Shown piece after piece: positions 20,131 through 30,872 of a DNA stretch of 64,000 nucleotides. Positions within the stretch are counted from its first letter, which is position 1, and every line of letters begins with the position of its first letter. The translations under genes and the position numbers were made by a program. This stretch comes from Streptococcus urinalis 2285-97 (GTDB taxonomy: Bacteria > Bacillota > Bacilli > Lactobacillales > Streptococcaceae). The notes under the pieces are model-generated. The model did not search any database. It saw nothing but the letters and a program-made list of their open reading frames with translations, and was not told the origin of the DNA. The stretch spans positions 572,001-636,000 of the forward strand of contig NZ_AEUZ02000001.1 in the NCBI RefSeq assembly GCF_000188055.2. The letters run 5' to 3'.

Positions 20131-21066
20131 TTAGTCTTTTATATAGTGAAGTTTTCCACGAAAATCTTCAAGTGTTTGGTATCCTTTTTCAGTCATGATT
20201 TCTTTTAATTCATCTGTTATTTTGTCAAAGATTGAGACCCCTTCTTGTTGGAGAGCTGTCCCAATTTGAACCATGCTTGCCCCACATAAAATATGTTCAA
20301 AAGCATCTCGACCGTTTTTGACACCACCAGTTCCAATAATAGTAATTGATTTATTAAGGCGTTGGTAGAAGGCATGAACATTGGCTAGTGCTGTTGGTTT
20401 GATGTAATCACCACCGATACCACCAAAACCATTTTTAGGTTTAATGACAACTGATTCATCCTCAATCACTAAACCATTACCAATTGAATTAACACAATTG
20501 ACAAATGCTATTGGAAATCTATTAAAGATAGCAGCAGCTTGATCAAAATGGACAATATCAAAATAAGGAGGAAGTTTGATACCTAATGGTTTTTTATAAT
20601 AAGTAAAGATAGATTTTAAGAGTGATTCTGTCGTTTCAAAATCGTAAGCAATCTGTGGTTTTCCAGGAACATTTGGACAAGATAGATTTAATTCAACAAG
20701 ACCTTGATAGTCACTATCTTGTATTGCTTTTAAAATGTGATGTGTTTCGTCACTTGATGGTCCTACAATTGACAAAATAGTATTTTTACTATTATTTTTT
20801 TGTTCTTTAATTACAAAATCAAGGTAGTATTGGTAACCATGATTAGGTAGTCCCATTGAATTGATGGAACCAAGTATAGTATCATAGTATCTTGGCTCAG
20901 GATTACCATTTCGCGATTCATAAGTACCAGTCTTTGTAACAAAAGCACCAGCTGCTGAATTTCTAACCTCTTCTAGCTCTGTTCTTGTCATACAATGAAC
21001 ACCAGCGGCATTCATTAAGCAGTTATCAAAATGAAATTGTCCAATAGTAGTTGCAGTTGAAATCAT
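20131..21066 (-). CDS. pyrD: dihydroorotate dehydrogenase, class 1A
   Basis: Oxidises dihydroorotate to orotate in pyrimidine synthesis. Class 1A (cytosolic, fumarate-dependent) is inferred from the solo gene without pyrK and from the catalytic cysteine in [14 protein letters not shown] near residue 130. Other signatures: [16 protein letters not shown] near residue 18, [16 protein letters not shown], and the FMN phosphate site [12 protein letters not shown] and [12 protein letters not shown]. The start at 21066 follows GGAGG, giving 311 aa; the 20-residue upstream extension is rejected. Not linked to other pyr genes. Confidence 0.95.
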   Translation of the reverse strand: MISTATTIGQFHFDNCLMNAAGVHCMTRTELEEVRNSAAGAFVTKTGTYESRNGNPEPRYYDTILGSINSMGLPNHGYQYYLDFVIKEQKNNSKNTILSIVGPSSDETHHILKAIQDSDYQGLVELNLSCPNVPGKPQIAYDFETTESLLKSIFTYYKKPLGIKLPPYFDIVHFDQAAAIFNRFPIAFVNCVNSIGNGLVIEDESVVIKPKNGFGGIGGDYIKPTALANVHAFYQRLNKSITIIGTGGVKNGRDAFEHILCGASMVQIGTALQQEGVSIFDKITDELKEIMTEKGYQTLEDFRGKLHYIKD

Positions 21067-21302
21067 GTTTTCCTCCAATTTTTGACAATTTTTTTCTATT
21101 CTATCACTATTGTACAGAAATTTCAAAAAAATATTTAAAAATTAATTAAAATGTTAATTAAATTACGAACATTATGCTGTTTTCAATTTGTTAACAGAGA
21201 ATTTTCAACAAACTATTGAATTTACTAGCTTTTTTGCAACAATTTTTGTAAAATAGTAAAAGTAATTAGGGTAAAACCTGAAATTAAAAGGAGATAGTAC
21301 TA

Positions 21303-21998
21303 ATGGTAAAATTAGTTTTTGCTCGCCACGGTGAGTCAGAATGGAATAAAGCCAACCTTTTCACAGGATGGGCAGACGTAGATCTTTCAGAAAAAGGGAC
21401 ACAACAAGCTATTGATGCAGGAGCATTGATCAAAGAAGCTGGAATTGAGTTCGATGTTGCTTTTACTTCAGTACTTAAACGTGCTATTAAAACAACTAAT
21501 CTTGCACTAGAAGCTTCAGATCAACTTTGGGTTCCAGTTGAAAAATCTTGGCGCTTAAACGAACGTCATTATGGTGGTTTAACTGGTCAAAATAAAGCTG
21601 AAGCTGCTGAAAAATGGGGTGATGAACAAGTACATATTTGGCGTCGTTCATATGATGTATTACCTCCAGATATGGATAAAGATGATGAACATTCAGCACA
21701 TACTGATCGTCGTTACGCTCATCTTGATAACTCAGTTATTCCAGATGCAGAAAACCTTAAAGTTACTTTAGAACGTGCATTGCCTTTCTGGGAAGATAAA
21801 ATTGCACCAGCTCTTGTTGATGGTAAAAATGTTTTTGTTGGAGCACATGGTAACTCAATCCGTGCTTTGGTAAAACATATCAAACAATTATCTGATGATG
21901 AAATTATGGATGTTGAGATTCCTAACTTCCCACCATTAGTATTCGAATTTGATGATAAATTAAATGTTACTGCAGAATATTATTTAGGGTCTAAATAA
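21303..21998 (+). CDS. gpmA: 2,3-bisphosphoglycerate-dependent phosphoglycerate mutase
   Basis: Glycolytic enzyme interconverting 3- and 2-phosphoglycerate. 231 aa; RHGESEWN with the phospho-histidine (His 9), GLTGQNKAE near residue 97 and the second catalytic histidine in [12 protein letters not shown] near 181. Preferred codon use fits high expression. AAAGGAG RBS; transcribed alone. Confidence 0.97.
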   Translation: MVKLVFARHGESEWNKANLFTGWADVDLSEKGTQQAIDAGALIKEAGIEFDVAFTSVLKRAIKTTNLALEASDQLWVPVEKSWRLNERHYGGLTGQNKAEAAEKWGDEQVHIWRRSYDVLPPDMDKDDEHSAHTDRRYAHLDNSVIPDAENLKVTLERALPFWEDKIAPALVDGKNVFVGAHGNSIRALVKHIKQLSDDEIMDVEIPNFPPLVFEFDDKLNVTAEYYLGSK

Positions 21999-22007
21999 TA
22001 GAAAATT

Positions 22008-22033
22008 AAGCTGAGCTTAGCTTGGCTTTTTTT
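22008..22033 (+). terminator. probable terminator after gpmA
   Basis: Short AAGCT / AGCTT stem followed by GGC and seven Ts; weaker than others in the window. Confidence 0.45.
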
Positions 22034-22181
22034 ATTTTGACATTTACTTTCATTCATTAGGATAGAATTTATTGAAAGGGATTTTTGGAAAGATTTTAAT
22101 TTTTGAATGAGAGACTTTGTTTGATTTGTGATAAAATAGAATTTGAAGTTTTTCGAAGTGCGAGGAAAAAAGATAATCAAA

Positions 22182-24233
22182 TTGAAAGAAAAATTTAGAA
22201 TAAAACATCGTGAAGCTAGTATTTTAAATAGACTTACTTTTTTATTTTTTATTATAGTGACCTTATTTTCAATACTTTTATTTCGCTTATTCCAAATGCA
22301 AATTTTGGATAAAGAGTTCTATGATTCAAAATTAAAAGCCTCAACGACTTATAAAGTAAAAACTCAAATGTTACGGGGAAAAATATACGATGCAAATGAT
22401 CAAGTCATTGTTTCCAATCAGAGTAAAAAAGTTGTTGTTTTTACAAGAAATAATTTGATCACTGCACAACAAATTAAAAAGATTGCTCAGGAATTATCTC
22501 AAATCGTTTCTGTTTCGAATCAAACTGTCTCAACTCGTGCCAAAAAAGATTATTTCTTAGCTGACGATGATAACTATCAAGCGATTATAAAAAAATTACC
22601 AAATAAAGAAAAATTTGATTATTTTGGTAATAAATTAAGAGAATCAGATATATACGCAAATGCAGTTAAAGCTGTCTCAGATGACCAAATAAATTATTCT
22701 GAAGATGAATTGAAGAGTGTTTACCTTTTTAATCAGATGAATGGGACACCTACTTTTAATTCAGTAACATTATCAACCAGTGATTTAACGGATGACCAAA
22801 TTGCTGCCATACAACAGTCTGAATTCCAACAATCAGGAATTACGATTGCGTCAGGTTGGAATCGTCAAATTAGCAATGATTCATTAGCTTCTATAATTGG
22901 TTCTGTCTCAAGTCAGGAAGCAGGATTACCAGAAGATCAAGCAAAAAGTTATCTAAAAAAAGGTTATGCCTTAAATGATAGAGTCGGAACATCTTATCTT
23001 GAAAAAGAGTATGAATCCTATTTACAAGGAAAACATAAAGTTACTGAAGTAACAACTAATAAAAAAGGAAAGATTGTCAATCATAAAGTGACAACAACTG
23101 GTCAGAATGGAGATAATTTAAAATTAACCATTCGATCAGATTTTCAATCAGGTGTCGAGAGTATTTTAAGTAAGTATTACCAATCTGAAATTGCTAATGG
23201 AGATGCAACCTATTCTCCGGGTGTTTATGCTGTAGCAATTGATCCTTCTACAGGTTCTATCCTATCTTTGGCTGGCTTTTCACATGAAACAGGTAGTTCA
23301 CAAATCACAAGTGATGCATTGGGAACCTTAACTGATGTCTTTACACCGGGTTCTGTTGTAAAAGGTGCTACACTAGCTGCAGGATGGAAGAGTGGTGTTA
23401 TCTCTGGAAATCAAGTACTATATGATCAGCCAATTCAATTTGCGGGTTCACAAGCAATAAATTCTTGGTTCACATCTGGTCAAAGAGCTATAACAGCCGT
23501 ACAAGCTTTAGAATATTCTTCTAATACATATATGGTTCAAGTTGCTTTAAAAATGATGGGACAAGAGTATTATAGTGGAATGTCGTTAACAACTGACGGT
23601 ATGCAAGATGCAATGACCAAATTACGTAGTATGTATGGTGAATTTGGACTTGGTGTTGACACAGGTATTGATATTCCAGGTGCCTCAACGGGCTATGTTG
23701 CAAAAGACTATACAGTTTCTAATGTTGTTACAGAAGCTTTTGGACAGTTTGATAATTATTCACCTTTACAACTAGCACAATACATCGCTACAGTAGCCAA
23801 TGGTGGTAGCAGAATTGCTCCACATATTGTGGAAGGTATTTATCAAAGTAATAATGATGAACTTGGTCAACTTGAAAAGAAAATTGATACCAAAGTCTTA
23901 AATAAAATTTCGATTACACCAGAACAATTATCGCTTATTCAACAAGGCTTTTATCAAGTTGTCAATAGTAATGATGCCTATGCTACAGGTTTGTCACTTC
24001 AAGGTGGAGCAGTTACTATTTCAGCTAAAACAGGTACGGCTGAAACCTATGCTACAAATAGTCAAGGACAAACTGTTTCAACATATAATCTTAACGTTAT
24101 TGCTTATGATAGTACTGAGAATCCTAAAATTGCTGTGGCAGTTATGTATCCAAATGTGACTAGTTCAGATGCAAAAGCGCATGAATTAATGGCGCGTGAT
24201 ATTATATCACTTTACCATTCTATGAATCAATAA
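22182..24233 (+). CDS. pbp2B: penicillin-binding protein 2B, transpeptidase
   Basis: Class B monofunctional PBP for septal/peripheral peptidoglycan cross-linking. One N-terminal TM (about residues 20-42), a dimerisation domain, and a transpeptidase domain. The active-site Ser is in TPGSVVKGAT (SVVK), SxN is in EYSSNTY, and KTGTAE carries the KTG. TTG at 22182 is the preferred start, with GAGGA about 16 nt upstream; in-frame TTG 22143 or GTG 22158 would add 13 or 8 residues. Position ahead of recR-ddl-murF is the usual streptococcal pbp2b locus. Confidence 0.93.
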   Translation: MKEKFRIKHREASILNRLTFLFFIIVTLFSILLFRLFQMQILDKEFYDSKLKASTTYKVKTQMLRGKIYDANDQVIVSNQSKKVVVFTRNNLITAQQIKKIAQELSQIVSVSNQTVSTRAKKDYFLADDDNYQAIIKKLPNKEKFDYFGNKLRESDIYANAVKAVSDDQINYSEDELKSVYLFNQMNGTPTFNSVTLSTSDLTDDQIAAIQQSEFQQSGITIASGWNRQISNDSLASIIGSVSSQEAGLPEDQAKSYLKKGYALNDRVGTSYLEKEYESYLQGKHKVTEVTTNKKGKIVNHKVTTTGQNGDNLKLTIRSDFQSGVESILSKYYQSEIANGDATYSPGVYAVAIDPSTGSILSLAGFSHETGSSQITSDALGTLTDVFTPGSVVKGATLAAGWKSGVISGNQVLYDQPIQFAGSQAINSWFTSGQRAITAVQALEYSSNTYMVQVALKMMGQEYYSGMSLTTDGMQDAMTKLRSMYGEFGLGVDTGIDIPGASTGYVAKDYTVSNVVTEAFGQFDNYSPLQLAQYIATVANGGSRIAPHIVEGIYQSNNDELGQLEKKIDTKVLNKISITPEQLSLIQQGFYQVVNSNDAYATGLSLQGGAVTISAKTGTAETYATNSQGQTVSTYNLNVIAYDSTENPKIAVAVMYPNVTSSDAKAHELMARDIISLYHSMNQ

Positions 24234-24243
24234 GGAGAAATGA

Positions 24244-24840
24244 GTGTTATATCCTACACCGATAGCAAAATTAATTGATAGTTTTTCAAAGTTACCAGGT
24301 ATTGGTATCAAGACTGCAACACGATTAGCATTTTATACCATTGGAATGAATGACGAAGACGTCAACGATTTTGCCAAAAACCTTCTAGCTGCCAAAAGAG
24401 AGTTAACCTATTGTTCAACTTGTGGTAATTTAACTGATGATGATCCTTGTAGTATTTGTACCGATAAGTCTCGTGATCAATCTGTGATTTTAGTTGTTGA
24501 AGACTCAAAAGATGTTTCAGCAATGGAAAAAATACAAGAGTATCATGGACTCTATCATGTTTTACATGGACTTATTTCACCTATGAATGGTATTGGTCCT
24601 GATGATATCAATCTAAAATCTTTAATTACACGCTTGATGGATAATCATGTTTCTGAGGTTATCATAGCTACAAATGCTACAGCAGATGGTGAAGCAACTT
24701 CGATGTATATTTCTCGTGTTTTAAAACCAGCTGGAATTAAAGTCACACGTTTAGCAAGAGGATTAGCAGTAGGTTCTGATATAGAATATGCTGATGAAGT
24801 TACACTTTTGAGAGCTATTGAAAATAGAACAGAATTATAA
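24244..24840 (+). CDS. recR: recombination mediator protein RecR
   Basis: Works with RecO/RecF to load RecA on gapped DNA. 198 aa: HhH region ([18 protein letters not shown]), C4 zinc finger ([16 protein letters not shown] near residue 57-72), Toprim domain ([25 protein letters not shown]). Starts at GTG 24244 with AAGGAG upstream; the nearby ATG is out of frame. 10 nt after pbp2b. Confidence 0.96.
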   Translation: MLYPTPIAKLIDSFSKLPGIGIKTATRLAFYTIGMNDEDVNDFAKNLLAAKRELTYCSTCGNLTDDDPCSICTDKSRDQSVILVVEDSKDVSAMEKIQEYHGLYHVLHGLISPMNGIGPDDINLKSLITRLMDNHVSEVIIATNATADGEATSMYISRVLKPAGIKVTRLARGLAVGSDIEYADEVTLLRAIENRTEL

Positions 24841-24867
24841 AACGGTCTAGAGTGATCGTTTTTTTCT
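24839..24867 (+). terminator. intrinsic terminator after recR
   Basis: AAAACGGTC / GATCGTTTT stem (one G-U) and seven Ts. Confidence 0.75.
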
Positions 24868-24891
24868 ATTCGTCAGATGATTTATAATCTT

Positions 24892-24920
24892 TTGAAAATT
24901 GTTGATTATTATTGTATAAT
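24892..24920 (+). promoter_or_regulatory. ddl promoter
   Basis: TTGAAA -35 (24892-24897), 17-bp spacer, TATAAT -10 (24915-24920). Confidence 0.75.
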
Positions 24921-24954
24921 AAGTAGTATTTTAATGATGGAATTTAAGGAAAGG

Positions 24955-24978
24955 AAAAACAAATTCAGTTTTGTTTTT
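24955..24978 (+). promoter_or_regulatory. leader hairpin between ddl Shine-Dalgarno and start codon
   Basis: AAAAACAAA / TTTGTTTTT stem with TTCAGT loop. The purine SD-like GGAAAGG (24948-24954) lies upstream and the ATG 11 nt downstream (24990). There is no other RBS and an in-frame TAA just upstream, so the start is fixed. Folding would bring SD and AUG to normal distance. Confidence 0.45.
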
Positions 24979-24989
24979 AAATTAAAACT

Positions 24990-26036
24990 ATGTCTAAACA
25001 AACATTGATTTTGCTATATGGTGGTCGTTCAGCAGAACGTGAGGTTTCTGTATTATCGGCAGAAAGTGTCATGAGAGCCATTAATTATGATCATTTTTAT
25101 GTTAAAACCGTTTTTATTTCTAAAGATGGTGAATTTATCAAGACACAAGAGTTTTCAAAAACACCTTCTGATAGTGAAAAATTAATGACTAATGAGAGCA
25201 TTGATAGAAGTCATCTAATAAAAGCCAGTGATATTTATGAAAAAGATGCCATAGTTTTTCCTGTCTTACATGGACCAATGGGAGAAGATGGTTCTATTCA
25301 AGGTTTTCTAGAGGTTTTACGGATGCCTTATATTGGAACTAATATTCTATCATCAAGTGTTTCTATGGATAAAATTACAACAAAATATATTTTATCAACA
25401 GTTGGTATTCCACAGGTTGATTATATTGTTTATCTTGAAGGTGATGACATTTTACAAGTCATTTCACAAGTTGAAGAAAAGCTTGTTTATCCAGTTTTTG
25501 TAAAACCTGCTAATATGGGATCTTCAGTAGGTATTTCAAAAGCAACAAATGATAAAGAATTAAAAGATGCTATTCACTTAGCACTTAAATATGATCATAG
25601 AATTCTGATTGAACAAGGTGTTTCTGCAAGAGAGATAGAAGTGGGAATTTTGGGGAACCATGAGATAAAAACAACACTTCCTGGAGAAGTTGTAAAAGAA
25701 GTTGACTTTTATGATTATGATGCAAAATATATTGACAATCAAATCACCATGGCAATTCCTGCTCATATTTCTGAAGATGTTATGACCAAAATGCGTAACT
25801 ATGCTCAAAAAGCCTTTAAAGCTTTAGGTTGTTGTGGTTTATCTCGTTGTGATTTTTTCCTAACTAATGATGGTCAAGTTTTTCTCAATGAATTAAATAC
25901 AATGCCTGGATTTACGCAATGGTCAATGTATCCACTACTCTGGGAAAATATGGGACTCCATTATTCTGATTTAATTGAAGAATTAGTTAAATTAGCTATA
26001 GAAATGTATGAAAAAAGAGAGGCCCACCTCATTTAA
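24990..26036 (+). CDS. ddl: D-alanine--D-alanine ligase
   Basis: Cytosolic ATP-grasp enzyme that makes D-Ala-D-Ala for peptidoglycan. 348 aa: [14 protein letters not shown] near residue 12, [12 protein letters not shown] near 93, [12 protein letters not shown] near 171, [10 protein letters not shown] and the metal-binding [16 protein letters not shown] near 304. The EDGS...SVGIS and Tyr/Phe ligands fit a D-Ala-D-Ala rather than D-Ala-D-Lac enzyme (the KPANMGSS / YDYDAKY region is standard). Separate promoter and terminator from recR. Confidence 0.96.
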   Translation: MSKQTLILLYGGRSAEREVSVLSAESVMRAINYDHFYVKTVFISKDGEFIKTQEFSKTPSDSEKLMTNESIDRSHLIKASDIYEKDAIVFPVLHGPMGEDGSIQGFLEVLRMPYIGTNILSSSVSMDKITTKYILSTVGIPQVDYIVYLEGDDILQVISQVEEKLVYPVFVKPANMGSSVGISKATNDKELKDAIHLALKYDHRILIEQGVSAREIEVGILGNHEIKTTLPGEVVKEVDFYDYDAKYIDNQITMAIPAHISEDVMTKMRNYAQKAFKALGCCGLSRCDFFLTNDGQVFLNELNTMPGFTQWSMYPLLWENMGLHYSDLIEELVKLAIEMYEKREAHLI

Positions 26037-26062
26037 AAACAGTATTTGTTACTGTTTTTTTG
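26035..26062 (+). terminator. intrinsic terminator after ddl
   Basis: AAAAACAGTA / TTACTGTTTTT stem followed by Ts, overlapping the stop codon. Confidence 0.8.
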
Positions 26063-26103
26063 TTTTATCATAAAGAAAATTAATGAATGGATAAAAAAAG
26101 GTA

Positions 26104-26112
26104 TGCTATAAT
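26104..26112 (+). promoter_or_regulatory. extended -10 promoter of murF
   Basis: TGcTATAAT, 57 bp before the start codon. Confidence 0.6.
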
Positions 26113-26168
26113 AGAATAGATCATTTACTATACTAACTAGAATATTAATACTAAAAAAGGAATTTCAA

Positions 26169-27533
26169 ATGAAAATAACAATAGGTGAAGTTGCAAAAGT
26201 TGTTGGGGCTTCTAATAATCTATCAGACTTAGAAGACATCGCACTGAATAATATCGAATTTGATAGCCGTCTAATTTCAAAAGGAGATCTTTTTCTGCCC
26301 TTAAAAGGTGTTAGAGATGGTCATGACTTTATAGATACTGCTTTTGAAAATGGTGCTATGATCACTTTTTCTGAGAGAGATATTCCAAATCATCCTTATA
26401 TTCTTGTTGATGATTGCTTAGAAGCATTTCAAAAACTAGCAAAATATTATCTTGAAAAATTACGTGTAGATGTCATCGCAGTAACAGGTTCAAATGGAAA
26501 AACCACTACAAAAGATATGATTGCAGCTATTCTTGAAACAACCTATAAAACCTACAAAACACAAGGTAATTATAATAATGAAATTGGGTTACCTTATACA
26601 GTTTGCCATATGCCTGATGACACAGAGAAAATCGTTCTTGAGATGGGTCAAGACCATTTTGGCGATATTCACCTTTTATCAACTATTGCCGAGCCAAGAA
26701 TTTCAGTTGTAACCCTAATTGGTGAAGCACACTTAGAATTTTTCGGTAGTCGTGAAAAAATTGCTGAAGGTAAAATGCAAATAAGTGATGGTATGGATTC
26801 AGACGGTATTGTCATTGTTCCAGGTGATCCTATTATTAATCCTTATTTACCTGAAAATCAAAAAGTGATTCGTTTTGGAGAAGGAGAAGAACTTTTTGTT
26901 TCAAAATTAGAAGAAGAAAAAGAGTCATTAAAATTTAAGTCAAATGTACTTGATCAAGAGATAATGCTTCCAATCACAGGAAAATATAATGCAACTAATG
27001 CTATGATTGCTGCATGTGTTGGAAAACTCTTAGTGGTTAGTGATTCTGATATTAAAGAAGCTCTAGAAACCATAACCATTACTGGCAATCGAACAGAATG
27101 GAAAAAAGCTAGTAATGGTGCTGATATTTTATCAGATGTCTACAATGCCAATCCAACTGCCATGAGACTTATTTTAGAAACCTTTTCAACGATTGACAAA
27201 AATGAAAATGGTCGAAAGATTGCCGTTCTGGCTGATATGAAAGAATTAGGGAAGGATTCCAAAGAACTCCATACCCAATTAATAACGGCCCTAAATCCTG
27301 AAAAAATTGATCATCTTATTTTTTACGGAAAAGATATTGCAGAATTAGCTCAATTAGCAAGTCAAATGTATCCTATTGGTCATGTTTATTATTTCAAAAA
27401 AGATGATGGTGTGGACCAATATGAAGAAATGGAAAAACATATTCAGGAGCTCTTAAAATCGGAAGATCAGATTTTATTTAAAGGAAGTCATTCTATGTAT
27501 CTAGATCAAATCGTTGATGATTTAACAAAATAG
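26169..27533 (+). CDS. murF: UDP-N-acetylmuramoyl-tripeptide--D-alanyl-D-alanine ligase
   Basis: Adds the D-Ala-D-Ala made by Ddl to the UDP-MurNAc-tripeptide. 454 aa: N-terminal substrate domain (FDSRLISKGDLFLPLKG), P-loop VTGSNGKTTTKDM near residue 105, EMGQDHFGDIHLL, TGNRTEWK and DVYNANPTAM near 330. Directly follows ddl, so the two steps are made from adjacent genes. Confidence 0.96.
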   Translation: MKITIGEVAKVVGASNNLSDLEDIALNNIEFDSRLISKGDLFLPLKGVRDGHDFIDTAFENGAMITFSERDIPNHPYILVDDCLEAFQKLAKYYLEKLRVDVIAVTGSNGKTTTKDMIAAILETTYKTYKTQGNYNNEIGLPYTVCHMPDDTEKIVLEMGQDHFGDIHLLSTIAEPRISVVTLIGEAHLEFFGSREKIAEGKMQISDGMDSDGIVIVPGDPIINPYLPENQKVIRFGEGEELFVSKLEEEKESLKFKSNVLDQEIMLPITGKYNATNAMIAACVGKLLVVSDSDIKEALETITITGNRTEWKKASNGADILSDVYNANPTAMRLILETFSTIDKNENGRKIAVLADMKELGKDSKELHTQLITALNPEKIDHLIFYGKDIAELAQLASQMYPIGHVYYFKKDDGVDQYEEMEKHIQELLKSEDQILFKGSHSMYLDQIVDDLTK

Positions 27534-27557
27534 TTTGGAAAGAAAAAACATTTTCAA

Positions 27558-28247
27558 ATGACACATTTTTTAACAACAAGTCAAGTGCCAATTCCTGTAA
27601 TCTCACCTATTTTTTATAGTTTGATGATTATCACGTTAATTGTATTAACGTTTTTGTCTTTAAAACACTATAAAAAACAGCGCTATCACGTCTTTTTTAA
27701 AAAGCTTCAAATCATTCAAATGCTGACGCTTTATTTATGGTATTTAGGTGCTCATATTTCTTTATCAGAGAGCCTCCCTTTTTACCATTGTCGAATAGCA
27801 ATGTTTGTTCTACTTTTTATGCCAGATCGTCGAAGACTAAAACTCTATTTTGCTTTCTTAGGTTTGATTGGAGCAACTTGTGCTATTTGTCATCCCATAT
27901 TAGATCCCTATAAATTACCACACATCACAACGGTTTCGTATTTAGTCGGACATTACGCTTTATATGTTAATGCTTTAGTATATTTATTAACTTATTATCA
28001 AGCTAATCAATTGAATTTTGAGTTTGTTCTAAAAACAACTTTGGTAATGAATATAGGTCTTATTTTTGTAAACCTTTTAACTGGTGGTAACTATGGTTTC
28101 TTAAAGACAAGTCCAATTGTAAATAGTCAAAAAATTGGGTTTAATTATATGATCGTTTCATTAGTCTTAATTTGTAGTATTGTTTTATGTAATAACTTTT
28201 TCAAAAGAAACTATAGCATTTATCTTAAGATGACAAATGAAGATTAA
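27558..28247 (+). CDS. TIGR02206 / YwaF family membrane protein
   Basis: 229-aa protein with about six to seven transmembrane helices and the family pattern LYLWYLGAHISLSESLPFYHCRIAMF (residues about 60-85) and PHITTVSYLVGHYALYVNALVY. Function unknown. 24 nt after murF, so possibly co-transcribed; the RBS is weak. Confidence 0.8.
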   Translation: MTHFLTTSQVPIPVISPIFYSLMIITLIVLTFLSLKHYKKQRYHVFFKKLQIIQMLTLYLWYLGAHISLSESLPFYHCRIAMFVLLFMPDRRRLKLYFAFLGLIGATCAICHPILDPYKLPHITTVSYLVGHYALYVNALVYLLTYYQANQLNFEFVLKTTLVMNIGLIFVNLLTGGNYGFLKTSPIVNSQKIGFNYMIVSLVLICSIVLCNNFFKRNYSIYLKMTNED

Positions 28248-28378
28248 GCATTAGCACTTAGCTTGAAGAAAGTATTATTTTTAGATATAATGATAGAGTT
28301 ATAAAAATAGCTCTATTTTTTTGTCAAAATAATTATAAGAGTTATTTTGCAATAGTACTGAGAAGAAATGGAAAAATG

Positions 28379-29923
28379 ATGTCAATACAAGATGAAATCA
28401 AAAAACGTCGAACATTTGCTATCATCTCTCACCCGGATGCTGGTAAAACGACAATTACAGAACAACTTTTATATTTTGGTGGTGAAATTCGTGAAGCAGG
28501 TACCGTAAAAGGGAAAAAAACAGGGAATTTTGCCAAGTCTGACTGGATGGATATTGAAAAACAACGTGGTATTTCTGTGACATCTTCAGTGATGCAATTC
28601 GACTATGCGGGAAAACGTGTTAATATCTTGGACACACCAGGACATGAAGATTTTTCTGAAGATACCTATCGTACTTTGATGGCAGTGGATGCTGCGGTAA
28701 TGGTTGTTGACTCTGCAAAAGGGATTGAGGCACAAACGAAAAAACTGTTTGAGGTTGTTAAACATCGAAATATTCCAGTATTTACATTTATTAATAAACT
28801 GGATCGTGATGGGCGAGAGCCTTTGGAACTTCTTGAAGAATTGGAAGAAGTGTTGGGAATAGCATCATATCCAATGAATTGGCCAATTGGTATGGGAAGA
28901 GCCTTTGAAGGTTTATATGATTTACACAATGAACGTTTGGAACTTTATAAAGGCGACCAACGGTTTGCAAGCATTTCTGAGGGTGATAACCTTTTTGCTA
29001 ATAATCCTTTCTTTGAACAAGCTAAAGAAGATATCGAATTATTAACAGAAGCTGGAAATGATTTTTCTGAAAAAGCAATACTAGAAGGTGACTTGACACC
29101 AGTTTTCTTTGGTTCAGCTTTAACAAATTTTGGTGTTCAAACCTTTTTAGATACTTTCTTAGAGTTTGCACCAGAACCTCATGGTCATAAGACTGTTGAT
29201 GGGAATGAAATTGACCCACTGGATAAAGATTTTTCAGGATTTGTTTTCAAAATCCAAGCAAATATGGATCCAAGACATAGAGACAGAATCGCTTTTGTTA
29301 GGATTGTATCTGGAGAATTTGAACGAGGTATGAGTGTTCAATTACCACGTACTGGTAAATCAGCAAAATTATCAACTGTCACACAATTTATGGCTGAATC
29401 TCGTGAAAATGTTGAAAATGCTGTTGCGGGTGATATTATAGGCGTTTATGATACAGGCACTTATCAGGTTGGTGATACCTTAACAGTTGGTAAAAACAAA
29501 TATGAATTTGAACCACTTCCAACATTTACACCTGAAATTTTTATGAAAGTTTCACCAAAAAATGTTATGAAACAAAAACCCTTCCATAAGGGAATTGAAC
29601 AATTAGTCCAAGAAGGCGCTATTCAACTATATAAAAACTATCAAACAGGTGAATACATGCTAGGTGCAGTTGGTCAACTTCAATTTGAAGTGTTTAAACA
29701 TCGTATGGAAGGTGAATATAATGCCGAGGTTGTGATGACTCCTATGGGAAAAAAGACTGTACGCTGGATTGATCCAGAAGACTTAGATGAAAGAATGTCA
29801 TCATCTCGGAATATCCTAGCAAATGATAGATTTGACCATCCTGTTTTCTTATTTGAGAATGATTTTGCACTCAGATGGTTTGCGGATAAATACCCTGATG
29901 TTGTCTTAGAAGAAAAAATGTAA
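28379..29923 (+). CDS. prfC: peptide chain release factor 3
   Basis: Translational GTPase that recycles RF1/RF2 after termination. G1 HPDAGKTT near residue 18, G3 DTPGHEDF near 85, G4 NKLDRDG near 138, and the C-terminal RF3 domain. Two adjacent ATGs (28376, 28379) can start it; the second gives the common [19 protein letters not shown] start and 514 aa. Intact. Confidence 0.96.
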   Translation: MSIQDEIKKRRTFAIISHPDAGKTTITEQLLYFGGEIREAGTVKGKKTGNFAKSDWMDIEKQRGISVTSSVMQFDYAGKRVNILDTPGHEDFSEDTYRTLMAVDAAVMVVDSAKGIEAQTKKLFEVVKHRNIPVFTFINKLDRDGREPLELLEELEEVLGIASYPMNWPIGMGRAFEGLYDLHNERLELYKGDQRFASISEGDNLFANNPFFEQAKEDIELLTEAGNDFSEKAILEGDLTPVFFGSALTNFGVQTFLDTFLEFAPEPHGHKTVDGNEIDPLDKDFSGFVFKIQANMDPRHRDRIAFVRIVSGEFERGMSVQLPRTGKSAKLSTVTQFMAESRENVENAVAGDIIGVYDTGTYQVGDTLTVGKNKYEFEPLPTFTPEIFMKVSPKNVMKQKPFHKGIEQLVQEGAIQLYKNYQTGEYMLGAVGQLQFEVFKHRMEGEYNAEVVMTPMGKKTVRWIDPEDLDERMSSSRNILANDRFDHPVFLFENDFALRWFADKYPDVVLEEKM

Positions 29924-29949
29924 AAAGATTACCACTGGTAATCTTTTTT
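29922..29949. terminator. bidirectional intrinsic terminator
   Basis: AAAAAGATTACC / GGTAATCTTTTT with ACT loop, shared by prfC (+) and the Cof-type gene (-). Confidence 0.88.
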
Positions 29950-30726
29950 TTATATTAATCCAAAGTGTTCTAAGCCATATCTTATACCATCTTGATTATG
30001 GTCATGCGTTTCAAAAACAGCCATTTCTTTAAGCTCTTGAATAGCGTTTGCCATTGCAATTGGAAAATCAACGGCCTTTAGTAAATCAATGTCATTGGCA
30101 CCATCTCCAAATGCATATGTTGGAAGTTGATTAGCATTTAGTTTGTCTTTAATAATGGCTACCCCTGTACCTTTATGAAATCCTTTTTTAACCACATCAA
30201 TGGAATAGGGACTATTTCTCAAAAATCTCAATTCTGAAATAGCTTCAGGAAATAAATGATCATTTTCTTTTTGAGAACCTCCAACTAAAATCATATTAAC
30301 AGCTTTATGGAGATAAAAATCATGATCAATTTTTGGTAATTGGCCATTGAAATAATGGAAATGAGCCTTCAGACCAGGACTATCAGTTGAAATAATAATT
30401 TTTTCAGGCGTGTAGTAGGCAATACCTTCACCTAGACTCTCAGCAATTTTTAGGGCTTTACTGATATCTTGTGGTGAAATGCTTTCTTCAAAAACAATTT
30501 TGCCATCCACTTGAACAACCATGCCATTCAACATTGCTACTGAGTTGATACCCGATTCTTGAATAATATCTGAAATTTCAATTATTGATCTGCCAGTTGC
30601 AATTACTGGTAAATAACCATTAGCTTTCAGTTGCTTTAAAGCTAATTGATTGTCGGTTGAAATATGAGAATCTGAGTTTAATAATGTGCCATCTAAGTCA
30701 AAAAAGACTATTCCTTTTATATTCAT
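29950..30726 (-). CDS. Cof-type HAD-IIB sugar-phosphate phosphatase family protein
   Basis: 258-aa cytosolic HAD hydrolase. Motif I FFDLDGTLLNSD, motif II ATGRS, motif III Lys (KGTG..IIKD) and motif IV FGDGANDIDLL near residue 208. The C2 cap is of the Cof type. Substrates of such proteins are varied sugar or flavin phosphates and cannot be told here. Single gene between terminators. Confidence 0.9.
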   Translation of the reverse strand: MNIKGIVFFDLDGTLLNSDSHISTDNQLALKQLKANGYLPVIATGRSIIEISDIIQESGINSVAMLNGMVVQVDGKIVFEESISPQDISKALKIAESLGEGIAYYTPEKIIISTDSPGLKAHFHYFNGQLPKIDHDFYLHKAVNMILVGGSQKENDHLFPEAISELRFLRNSPYSIDVVKKGFHKGTGVAIIKDKLNANQLPTYAFGDGANDIDLLKAVDFPIAMANAIQELKEMAVFETHDHNQDGIRYGLEHFGLI

Positions 30727-30792
30727 AAAGTCATTTTATCATAAAAACCTTTTCATAACTAATATCCTATCTTTTTAAATTCTTTTGTGTTA

Positions 30793-30854
30793 CACTAGAT
30801 AAGTTGTTAAAAAGCAACACAATAAAGCCTTATAAGACAGCTTCGCACTGTCTT
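30793..30854 (+). promoter_or_regulatory. helicase promoter and leader with terminator-like hairpin
   Basis: An extended -10 (TGtTACACT, about 30788-30796) would start RNA near 30803. The leader contains GTTG-N8-CAAC, then a 7-bp stem AAGACAG (30834-30840) / CTGTCTT (30848-30854) followed by TTT, only 19 nt before the TTG start. No upstream gene on this strand needs a terminator here, so attenuation or autoregulation is possible. Confidence 0.5.
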
Positions 30855-30872
30855 TTTAGAAAAGAGAAACAT

